Part shown: in pieces, positions 57,545 to 64,000 of the stretch
How the letters are laid out: every line of letters starts with the position of its first letter
Position numbering within the stretch: the stretch's first letter is position 1
Assembly: GCF_900109555.1 (NCBI RefSeq)
Contig: NZ_FNZV01000003.1
Coordinates: 1-64,000, forward strand
Length of the DNA: 64,000 bases
Reading direction: 5' to 3'
From: Pacificibacter marinus
GTDB taxonomy: Bacteria > Pseudomonadota > Alphaproteobacteria > Rhodobacterales > Rhodobacteraceae
Made by a program: the position numbers and the translations under genes
Notes under the pieces: generated by a model
What the model saw: the letters and a program-made list of their open reading frames with translations, nothing else
What the model was told of the DNA's origin: nothing
The model's database searches: none

Positions 57545-58211
57545 CACACTAGAGGCGTTTCAAGACGCGACGGAAACGTTGCGCGATGCCCTTGAGCTTG
57601 AACATGTCGTTTATCACTGGGTCAACAGCGTTGGAGAACGCTTTGGCGCAGGCACTTACTCCTCCGAGTGGGTCGATCGCTATCTCGACAAAGAATACCT
57701 GCGGATGGATCCGGTTATATTTGGGTGCTTTCAACGATTTACTCCCGTGAATTGGAAGCAGCTTGACTGGTCTTCAAAGGCAGCAAAGGTTTTTCTTGTT
57801 GAGGCGATCGACTTCGGAGTGGGGAACCAAGGATACACAATCCCGATCCGCGGCCCGCATGGGCAGTTTGCTTTGTTCACTGTGAACAACACGGCGGCAG
57901 ATGAAGATTGGGAACATTTCATAGAAATCCACGGGCGAGATTTGATCATCGTTGCGCATGAGTTCAACAAAAAAGCTCTGCACTTTGAAGCCGGTGGTAC
58001 GGTTTTGCCAACACCAACTTTATCGCCTCGTGAATTGATGGCAATTTCAAATCTAGCCAAAGGGCTCTCGCGGGCGCAGGCGGCCCAAGAAATGGGAATT
58101 TCAGAGCATACCCTGCGCGTTTATATCGAAGCTGCGCGTCATAAACTTGGCGCACTTAACACGACGCATGCTGTCGCGCGTGCAATGTCGACTGGCGTGA
58201 TTATCGTTTAA
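57498..58211 (+). CDS. luxR: LuxR family quorum-sensing regulator
   Basis: A 237-residue protein. The autoinducer-binding domain covers about residues 10-165 (VVYHWVNSVGERFGAGTYSSEW with the conserved aromatic and Asp positions YLRMDPVI, and IPIRGPHGQFALFTVN). The LuxR-type HTH covers about 170-235 (LSPRELMAISNLAKGLSRAQ, then MGISEHTLRVYIEAARHKLG). Followed 162 bp later by a LuxI synthase gene, so it is the likely receptor for that signal. The gene symbol is generic. The ribosome site is weak, and the start lies inside the preceding small gene. Confidence 0.92.
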   Translation: MKLKLEHFLEVIQQVDTLEAFQDATETLRDALELEHVVYHWVNSVGERFGAGTYSSEWVDRYLDKEYLRMDPVIFGCFQRFTPVNWKQLDWSSKAAKVFLVEAIDFGVGNQGYTIPIRGPHGQFALFTVNNTAADEDWEHFIEIHGRDLIIVAHEFNKKALHFEAGGTVLPTPTLSPRELMAISNLAKGLSRAQAAQEMGISEHTLRVYIEAARHKLGALNTTHAVARAMSTGVIIV

Positions 58212-58315
58212 CATTGCCTTTAACGACGCATCATAACCTGCTGTGTGTTGCGTTTTCGGCTGAGTACCGCACGCTTGCGAAAGACACTGATATCCCGTGC
58301 GCGCGCTGTAAAAAG

Positions 58316-58364
58316 CCTGTGGTGACGCTTGCCATCTAGCTATTAGGCCACAGACGGTCACAGG
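58316..58364 (+). promoter_or_regulatory. Possible hairpin masking the luxI ribosome site
   Basis: CCTGTG at 58316-58321 can pair with CACAGG at 58359-58364, whose last bases begin the AGGAG ribosome site. Alternatively CTGTGG at 58317-58322 pairs with CCACAG at 58348-58353. The two pairings exclude each other, as expected for a switch. This is seen in sequence, not tested. Confidence 0.3.
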
Positions 58365-58373
58365 AGCTAGCAC

Positions 58374-59027
58374 ATGCTGCGTTACATTTACGGCGATTCC
58401 CTTCACCTTTTTCCTCTTTTACGCGACACGATGTTTCGGGATCGTGCTGATCAATTCAAGACCCGCCTTGGCTGGGCTGTGCGCGTCAATGACGCCGGCT
58501 TTGAACGCGATGAATATGATGATTGCAATCCGTTGTATGTGATTTGGGAAAACCCCAATGGCACACATGGCGGGTCCATGCGATTTTTGCCAACAACTGG
58601 CAGCACGATGGTCAATGATCACTTTTCACACCTCACGGATGGGGTGCGCATCGAAAGTCCACTCATTTGGGAATGCACGCGATTTTGCCTTGCTCCTAAT
58701 GCTGATCGCAAAGTGACTGCTGCTTTGACGCTGGGGGCTGGCGAGGTGATGGATGAGTTCAAACTGGACCACTTTGTGGGCGTGTTTGATCCCCGTATGG
58801 AACGCATCTATCGTCTTATGGGCTTGTCGCCTGATGTGATTGGTCGTGCGGGCGAGGGGCGTGAAGAGATAGGCGTTGGGCTTTGGCAAATGCATTCAGA
58901 TGCGTTTGGGCCAACACTCGCAAAGGTGGGGATTGAGCGCGGTACATCAAAAGCGTGGTTGCGTCGCGCCTTTGCCCCCATCGGGCCAAGGTCAGTTGTA
59001 CAAACACCTATGCAAGCGGTTGCTTGA
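58374..59027 (+). CDS. luxI: Acyl-homoserine lactone synthase (LuxI family)
   Basis: A 217-residue autoinducer synthase: FRDRADQFKTRLGWAVRVND, ERDEYDDCNPLYVIWENPNG, the family's GGSMRFLPTTGSTMVNDHFSHL, and ESPLIWECTRFCLAP with the conserved Glu/Cys-Thr-Arg pattern. The Arg, Phe, Trp, Asp, Arg and Glu positions typical of LuxI are present. It uses SAM and acyl-ACP or acyl-CoA; the chain is unknown. An AGGAG ribosome site precedes the ATG. It pairs with the upstream luxR gene. Confidence 0.93.
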   Translation: MLRYIYGDSLHLFPLLRDTMFRDRADQFKTRLGWAVRVNDAGFERDEYDDCNPLYVIWENPNGTHGGSMRFLPTTGSTMVNDHFSHLTDGVRIESPLIWECTRFCLAPNADRKVTAALTLGAGEVMDEFKLDHFVGVFDPRMERIYRLMGLSPDVIGRAGEGREEIGVGLWQMHSDAFGPTLAKVGIERGTSKAWLRRAFAPIGPRSVVQTPMQAVA

Positions 59028-59064
59028 TTTTTGATTGGGTGGTTGATCCACTCTGGTGCCTGTG

Positions 59065-59088
59065 GCGCGGTCCCTATAGGGTCCGCGC
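59065..59088. promoter_or_regulatory. 24-nt palindrome abutting start codon
   Basis: GCGCGG and CCGCGC form the outer arms, each separated by one T from the central palindrome CCCTATAGGG. The element ends at base 59088, directly before the ATG of the RecD-like gene, where no ribosome site is visible. It could be an operator or a stable 5' hairpin. Confidence 0.5.
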
Positions 59089-60630
59089 ATGTCAAAAAAC
59101 GTTGTTACATTTTCCGATGATCAGGCAGAAGCCTTTGATGCTGTCAGTAGCGTTCTTAAACGTGTTGGCGTTGATTTGGATGACGGCTTTATTGCGCCGC
59201 TCGAAGAGGGGCATTCTAATGTACGTGCGGTGATCGGCAAGGCCGGGTCAGGCAAAACCTTGCTTTTGGCCGAGCTTTACAAGGCGTTGGACGAGGCGGG
59301 TGTTGATATCGTTTCGGGCGATTATGAAGGCAAAAAGCGTGCAGACAGGCGTACGCTGGCCATCTTGGCACCGACCAATAAAGCCGCCTCGGTGCTGCGC
59401 AACCGCGGTGTGCCTGCCACGACGATCCACCGTATTTTGTACACACCAGTTTATGATCCAGACTATGAAAGAATTGCGGAATGGCTTGCAGGCGAAGCTG
59501 ACCGACCCGAGATGGAAGGGTTGGGTCCTGACGCATTAGACCGCGCATATGCTTTCTATCAACTGAACAAATCTATCCCTGGGGCTTTGGCTGCAGCGGG
59601 TTTGCGCGGCTCTGATTTCATCACAGGATGGAAACGCCGCGAAGACCCTTTGGATATTGGGTTTGTTGATGAATCCTCAATGCTTGATAAAAAGCAATTT
59701 GAAGACCTACAGGAAATTTTTCCAACCCTTGTTTTATTTGGCGATCCCGCTCAGCTTGCGCCTGTGAACCAAGCGGGTTCGATGGTATTCGAACAACTTC
59801 CCAAGCCTGATATCCATATCTTGAGCCGTATTCACCGACAAGAAAATGACAGTCCAATTTTGGATCTTGCCCATGCTTTGGCTGATCCTGCGCTAAGCTA
59901 CGACGATTTTGAGCGTATGGTTGAAGACGCATCAAAGCGTGATGATCGCGTGGTCTATGCAACGCGAGTTGAAAGCGATTTGATGGCGCGCTCGCCAGCT
60001 TTGGTGTGGCGCAATGCAACACGCATTCGGTTGATTCAAGCGTTCCGTAATGTATATGGTGCGCCTGCTGATGAACTTATGGCGGGGGAACCGTTGATCT
60101 GTGACGGCATCGAATTACCCGCCAAGCACCGCAAAAAACGGCTCGACTTAGAGGCGCGGGGTTTGATCAAGGGCGCGCAGGTTGTCTATCTTGGACCTGG
60201 GCGCAAACCTGGTTTTTCTCGTCTGCATGTGATGGGCGCCCAAGATCCAAATATTTCTGCCGCTTCTATCGTCAAAATTGAATTTCCTGGCGAAGAAGAG
60301 CCCTTTATTCCCTTTGCAGCGCGCATGGGGGCCGCATTTTTGCATGGTGCAGCTGTGACCATTCACAAAGCGCAGGGGTCGCAGTGGGAAAATGTTCAGG
60401 TGTTTGCGCCAGATATTTTCGCTGCCGCACGCGCAGGGCGGATGGAAGCTGGGATTCCTTTGTGGAAGCGACTGACATATGTTGCGATCACGCGGGCTGA
60501 AAAGCGTCTATTTTGGGTGACCCGCGCGCGTCTGGCCAAACCAGAAAATGCGTTGAGTGTCGCGGACCTTAAGGCGATTGAAGCCGCGCCATTGTCGCTG
60601 CAAATGCAAGACGATGATACGTTGATTTAA
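59089..60630 (+). CDS. RecD-like ATP-dependent DNA helicase
   Basis: A 513-residue SF1B helicase. Walker A GKAGSGKT is at about 50-57, LAPTNKAASVLRNRG (motif Ia), Walker B IGFVDESSML, and motif III LVLFGDPAQLAPV. The C-terminal UvrD_C_2-type motifs are VTIHKAQGSQWENVQVF and LTYVAITRAEKRLFWV. It is too short for RecD of RecBCD (about 600) and lacks RecB/C neighbours; it resembles stand-alone RecD-like helicases. No ribosome site is seen and a palindrome touches the ATG. The stop overlaps the convergent TIGR02186 gene by 4 bases. Confidence 0.9.
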   Translation: MSKNVVTFSDDQAEAFDAVSSVLKRVGVDLDDGFIAPLEEGHSNVRAVIGKAGSGKTLLLAELYKALDEAGVDIVSGDYEGKKRADRRTLAILAPTNKAASVLRNRGVPATTIHRILYTPVYDPDYERIAEWLAGEADRPEMEGLGPDALDRAYAFYQLNKSIPGALAAAGLRGSDFITGWKRREDPLDIGFVDESSMLDKKQFEDLQEIFPTLVLFGDPAQLAPVNQAGSMVFEQLPKPDIHILSRIHRQENDSPILDLAHALADPALSYDDFERMVEDASKRDDRVVYATRVESDLMARSPALVWRNATRIRLIQAFRNVYGAPADELMAGEPLICDGIELPAKHRKKRLDLEARGLIKGAQVVYLGPGRKPGFSRLHVMGAQDPNISAASIVKIEFPGEEEPFIPFAARMGAAFLHGAAVTIHKAQGSQWENVQVFAPDIFAAARAGRMEAGIPLWKRLTYVAITRAEKRLFWVTRARLAKPENALSVADLKAIEAAPLSLQMQDDDTLI

Positions 60631-61370
60631 CGACGTAAAATGCGAAAGGCTTCGGACGCGCCCCAGCCTGCAAGTGCTGCCAAAACGAGCGATAGCAAGC
60701 CGTAGAGCAATGCATTGTTGTGCGCGAGATTGTACAGCCAGCGTTCGATTCCAACTTTTTGCACATTAATTGCAGTGCTGTAGTCATCTAAAACCGCTCC
60801 GTCACGAACCAGCAGAATTCTGGTGATGTAGTCGCCTTCGACAAGGTTCGCGGGCAAAGCGATTGAGGTGTTGAATAATGTGTTTTCAGTTAAAACAACG
60901 CCTGCATTTGCGCGACGGTATAGTCCATTGTCTGTGCGAATTCTAAGCAAGGCTTCTCGAGCTGCCAGACCTCGGCGTGCGCTTAAAATTTGCGCGTCTG
61001 CAGTGATTTTCCACAACGAATCCGTTTTGGAGGCCACAATATCTTCAACGGGACGCGTCGCTGCCACGCTGTAAAAGCTCGGAGCATGGCCAAGGCGTTC
61101 GGTTTCGACATTCACCCAGATGCCAAAGCGTCGAGCTTTGCGCAGAATGGTTTCCAGTTTGCGCGGACCTGTCACCGTGACAATCACGTCAAGGGCGCTG
61201 TTTTCCGGTACAGCTTCGGTACGTTTTATTGCACCAAATACCAAAATTTCAGAGCCATCAAAATTGGCAGTGATTGAAATGCGATTTTGGCTGAGCGCGG
61301 CCACAACCTGTTCGGCGGCCAAGCTGAGTGGTGCGACCCATAGGGCGAGTATGACGATAAGAAACCGCAT
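60627..61370 (-). CDS. TIGR02186 family membrane protein
   Basis: A 247-residue protein. The signal peptide is MRFLIVILALWVAPLSLAAE, followed by a beta-rich periplasmic domain (ISITANFDGSEILVFGAIKR) and a single C-terminal helix (LLYGLLSLVLAALAGWGASEA). This is the TIGR02186 pattern, an alphaproteobacterial family of unknown function commonly found beside a TauE/SafE transporter, as here. Its start overlaps the TauE stop by one base (TAATG), so the two are coupled; it may be a periplasmic partner of the transporter (inferred). Confidence 0.88.
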   Translation of the reverse strand: MRFLIVILALWVAPLSLAAEQVVAALSQNRISITANFDGSEILVFGAIKRTEAVPENSALDVIVTVTGPRKLETILRKARRFGIWVNVETERLGHAPSFYSVAATRPVEDIVASKTDSLWKITADAQILSARRGLAAREALLRIRTDNGLYRRANAGVVLTENTLFNTSIALPANLVEGDYITRILLVRDGAVLDDYSTAINVQKVGIERWLYNLAHNNALLYGLLSLVLAALAGWGASEAFRILRR

Positions 61371-62281
61371 TAGATCACACCGATTGAATAAAGTTCGCTT
61401 GGGCGAATAAGTAAATCAAGGCCAAGTTTCAAGCACACAATCAGCACCAAAAGTGCCAGCATGATGCGCAGTTGTTCTGCTTTGAGTTTCAACCCGATTT
61501 GCGTGCCTATTTGTGCGCCTACGACCCCACCAACAAGCAATATCATTGCCAGCATCATGTCCACCGTGTGGTTGGTATAGGCGTGTAACATTGTGTTGAA
61601 GGAGGTGACAAAAATGATCTGAAACAACGAGGTTCCAATCACGACTTTCGTCGGCATTCCAAGGATATAGATCATGGCTGGCACCATAATAAACCCGCCA
61701 CCAACGCCCATAATTGCGCCAAGCATACCGACCAATATGCCGACAACAATTGGCGGGATCACAGAAATATACAGGCCCGAGGCGCGAAATTTCATTTTAA
61801 ACGGTAGGTTGTGAACCCATGTGTGTTTGGTGCGCTCGCGCGCTTTGCCTACACGCCCTTTGGCGCGGCGTAGGGCGCGCAGTGATTCCACCAACATCAA
61901 TGCACCGATGATCCCTAAAAACACCACGTAGCACAGTGTCACCAGCAGATCGACTTGGCCAAGTGCTTTCAACATATTGAAGATTTGCATGCCAATAGCC
62001 GAGCCGATAAGCCCCCCAATCAGCAGCACTGAGCCCATGCGCAGATCAACTGTTTTGCGCTTAAAGTGGGCCAGGACCCCCGACACTGATGAGGCGACGA
62101 TTTGATTGGCAGACGTGGCCACCGCGACGGCGGGCGGGATGCCGACGAAAAACAACAGAGGCGTGATCAAAAATCCACCACCAACGCCAAACATGCCGGA
62201 TAAAATACCCACAAGTCCGCCCAATCCCAAAAGAACAAAGGCGTTCACCGATACCTCGGCGATGGGTAGGAAGATTTGCAT
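61370..62281 (-). CDS. TauE/SafE family transporter
   Basis: A 303-residue inner-membrane protein with about eight hydrophobic segments. The repeated Gly-rich motif appears twice (GMFGVGGGFLITPLLFFVGI and GAIMGVGGGFIMVPAMIYIL), the TauE/SafE signature. A central polar loop is rich in Arg/Lys. It is longer than the 250-residue paralogue at 42163-42915 and of a different subtype. The exported anion is unknown. It is the first gene of a two-gene unit with TIGR02186. Confidence 0.9.
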   Translation of the reverse strand: MQIFLPIAEVSVNAFVLLGLGGLVGILSGMFGVGGGFLITPLLFFVGIPPAVAVATSANQIVASSVSGVLAHFKRKTVDLRMGSVLLIGGLIGSAIGMQIFNMLKALGQVDLLVTLCYVVFLGIIGALMLVESLRALRRAKGRVGKARERTKHTWVHNLPFKMKFRASGLYISVIPPIVVGILVGMLGAIMGVGGGFIMVPAMIYILGMPTKVVIGTSLFQIIFVTSFNTMLHAYTNHTVDMMLAMILLVGGVVGAQIGTQIGLKLKAEQLRIMLALLVLIVCLKLGLDLLIRPSELYSIGVI

Positions 62282-62359
62282 AGACGGGATCTCGCGGTTT
62301 TTGTGGCTATGGATGCAATTGTTTCGGGGTCACATCCAAGAGTGTGGCGGGATAAAAGT

Positions 62360-62389
62360 AAAAATGCGACCCCAAAGGCTCGCATTTTT
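62360..62389 (-). terminator. Intrinsic terminator of nucleoside ABC permease operon
   Basis: AAAAATGCGA and TCGCATTTTT form a perfect 10-bp stem with a 10-base loop, flanked by A and T runs. It lies just after the last permease gene on the minus strand and is usable in both directions. Confidence 0.85.
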
Positions 62390-62415
62390 TTGATTTGTAC
62401 AGATTAGGGCGGTGT

Positions 62416-63384
62416 TTACCGCTCTTTTACATAGGGTGTGCCGCCTGCGCGTGGCGGAATGGCTTTTCCTATGAAGCCAGCCAAGATGACGACTGTCAAA
62501 ATATAGGGCAAGGCTTGCATGAATTGCACTGGTATAACAAAGTCGCCGATTGCGATGGATTGGTATCTGTTGCCAATGGCCTCTAATAGCCCAAACAGCA
62601 GGGTTGCTGATAGCGCATACCATGGCCGCCATTTGGCAAAGATAAGCGCTGCCAGCGCGATATAGCCACGCCCCGCTGACATGTCTTTGACAAAACCAGC
62701 GGCAAGAGACGCCAGATATGTGCCCGCAAGCCCGCAAAGCACACCTGCAATCACCAGCGCAAGATAGCGCAGTCGCACCACTGATACGCCAGCTGTGTCA
62801 ACCGCGCTGGGGTTTTCACCGACGGCACGCAGACGCAATCCAAAACGTGTACGATAGAGCACCCACCATGACACAGGCACCGCCAAAATCGCGATGTATG
62901 TGAGCGCTGTGTGACCTGAAATCAATTCGTTATAGGTTGGTCCAAAAACAGGAATTTTCGACCAAGCATCTGAAAATGGTAGGTTCCATTCACCAAAACG
63001 CCCGTTGCCGGACAGGGATGGCGTGCGCCCGCCTAAAGCAAACCAGCTTTGGCCGATCACGACTGTCAGCCCCGCAGCCAAAAAATTCAGCGCCACGCCA
63101 GAGATCAGTTGGTCGCCTTTGAAGGTGATGGACGCAAGGCCATGCAGCATAGAAAACGCCAAAGATGCTGCAACACCTGCCAAAAGCCCAAGCCAGATTG
63201 AGCCCGTTACATAGGCCACTGCGCCCGACATGAACGCTGCAGCCAGAAGTTTCCCTTCGAGACCAATATCGACGATACCGGCACGCTCAGAGAATAGACC
63301 CGCAAGGCAGGTCAGCAACAGCGGTGTGGCAAGGCGCACGGTGCTGTCGAGGATTTGTAGGATGGTCAGGTAGTCCATGATCAC
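62416..63384 (-). CDS. BMP-type nucleoside ABC transporter permease (second permease)
   Basis: A 322-residue permease of the BPD_transp_2 family, close to the NupQ/YufQ type. It has about nine helices, RAGIVDIGLEGKLLAAAFMSG near the N-terminus, and GYIALAALIFAKWRPWYALSATLLFG. These belong to importers with BMP/PnrA-like lipoproteins for nucleosides. It is the last gene of the operon with a terminator after it. Its start overlaps the stop of the first permease gene by 4 bases. Confidence 0.9.
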   Translation of the reverse strand: MIMDYLTILQILDSTVRLATPLLLTCLAGLFSERAGIVDIGLEGKLLAAAFMSGAVAYVTGSIWLGLLAGVAASLAFSMLHGLASITFKGDQLISGVALNFLAAGLTVVIGQSWFALGGRTPSLSGNGRFGEWNLPFSDAWSKIPVFGPTYNELISGHTALTYIAILAVPVSWWVLYRTRFGLRLRAVGENPSAVDTAGVSVVRLRYLALVIAGVLCGLAGTYLASLAAGFVKDMSAGRGYIALAALIFAKWRPWYALSATLLFGLLEAIGNRYQSIAIGDFVIPVQFMQALPYILTVVILAGFIGKAIPPRAGGTPYVKER

Positions 63385-64000
63385 GCCTCCTTTGTCTTGC
63401 GCAGAGCAAGAAACAATTTTTCGAGTGGCGCGCGGACCATATTATCAAGTGCGCCAGTGAACATGATGACAAGACCTTGGATCACCACGATCAATTCGCG
63501 GGGAATGGCTTCCCAAAATGTCAATTCAGCGCCGCCTTGATATAAAAACCCAAACAACAGTGCCGCTAAAACGATGCCAATGGGGTGATTACGCCCCATC
63601 AACGCCACGGCGATGCCGATGAATCCCGCGCCTTCGGGGGCATTGTCGATCAGACGTTCTGCTTCGCCCATCACGTTGTTGATTGCCATCAATCCACACA
63701 GCGCGCCGGAAATCATCATCGCGATGATGGTGATGCGCACAGGGTTGATACCTGCATATTTTGCAGCGGTTTCTGATGCGCCGAATGAGCGAATTTCATA
63801 TCCCAAGCGGGTTTTCCAGATCAGCACCCAAAACCCGAAAGCGGCCAAGAGGGCGATCAAGAATGAAATATTCGCAGGGGCATTTTTGCTGAAATTGATG
63901 CCAAAAGGTGCAAGCATTTCGTGGAACGTGGGCAGATGTGCGCCCGCTGAAAAGCCAGCGCTTTCCGTTGACATCGATCCCGGGACTTTGAGGTAGTTCA
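63381..64000 (-). CDS. BMP-type nucleoside ABC transporter permease (first permease), N-terminus cut by window
   Basis: The C-terminal 206 residues are in the window. The frame is still open at base 64000 (upstream codons read NYLKVPGS before MSTESAG), so the start lies outside and the in-frame ATG at 63974 is not taken as the start. NPVRITIIAMMISGALCGLMAINNV and GAGFIGIAVALMGRNHPIGIVLAALLFG are typical of the NupP/YufP-type permease. It pairs with the permease at 62416-63384. The ATPase and binding protein are expected further right. Confidence 0.88.
   Translation of the reverse strand, partial: NYLKVPGSMSTESAGFSAGAHLPTFHEMLAPFGINFSKNAPANISFLIALLAAFGFWVLIWKTRLGYEIRSFGASETAAKYAGINPVRITIIAMMISGALCGLMAINNVMGEAERLIDNAPEGAGFIGIAVALMGRNHPIGIVLAALLFGFLYQGGAELTFWEAIPRELIVVIQGLVIMFTGALDNMVRAPLEKLFLALRKTKEA

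Overview
The window is chromosomal DNA of an alphaproteobacterium, most likely a marine Rhodobacterales (Roseobacter group) member. The evidence is gene content and order: sucCDAB-lpd, mdh, mesaconyl-CoA hydratase, an sdhCDAB operon, a divergent ethylmalonyl-CoA mutase / crotonyl-CoA carboxylase-reductase pair, a rhizobial-type glycerol ABC importer (glpDSTPQUVK), a LuxR/LuxI pair, and small families typical of the order (FYDLN-acid protein, DUF1737, NnrU, TIGR02186). No phage, insertion sequence or CRISPR array was seen. The visible disruptions are the two genes cut by the window ends.

Layout. 1-11.8 kb is a catabolic/uptake island. It holds the end of a fumarylacetoacetate-hydrolase-type enzyme, a class III CoA-transferase coupled to a solute-binding-protein-like gene without a signal peptide, a divergent IclR regulator, a five-gene sugar ABC importer/SMP-30 operon, and a divergent soluble histidine kinase / LuxR-type response regulator pair. 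A stand-alone receiver protein follows. 11.8-17 kb is a DNA-repair block (YcaQ-like winged-helix protein, SbcD-like nuclease, SbcC-like ATPase). 17-27.3 kb is the glycerol / glycerol-3-phosphate regulon with GlpR. 27.4-30.1 kb holds tRNA-Ala(GGC), an acidic FYDLN protein, a YgjP-like metallopeptidase, a GntR regulator and an acyl-CoA thioesterase. 30.1-49.9 kb is the TCA core: lpd, an alpha/beta hydrolase, sucB, sucA, sucD and sucC on the minus strand; then a glycosyltransferase, mdh, a TauE-type transporter, malyl-CoA thioesterase, NnrU, DUF1737, mesaconyl-CoA hydratase, and sdhCDA-lipoprotein-sdhB. 50-57 kb has creD, an aldo/keto reductase, deoD, ecm and ccr. 57-59 kb has a small protein overlapping luxR, then luxI. 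59-62.3 kb has a RecD-like helicase and a TIGR02186/TauE pair. The window ends in the permease genes of a BMP-type nucleoside ABC importer.

How the genes work together. The central theme is carbon flow through the TCA cycle and the ethylmalonyl-CoA pathway, which in this group serves C2 assimilation. ccr, ecm, mch and mcl2 lie within about 14 kb of the suc, mdh and sdh genes. Glycerol import and oxidation and the sugar importer feed into this core.

The most interesting regulatory signal is a perfect palindrome, TGTGATCACA. It occurs once just upstream of the GntR gene, twice (21 bp apart) in front of sucC, and as a perfect plus a near-perfect copy (20 bp apart) in front of sdhC. I saw no other complete copy in the window by eye. 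This suggests an autoregulated GntR-family controller of the TCA cycle. Other items worth following are the cytosolic binding-protein/CoA-transferase pair, the lipoprotein gene inside the sdh operon, the complementary degenerate ATP sites in GlpS/GlpT, a three-hairpin leader in front of ccr, and a 24-nt palindrome touching the start codon of the RecD-like helicase.
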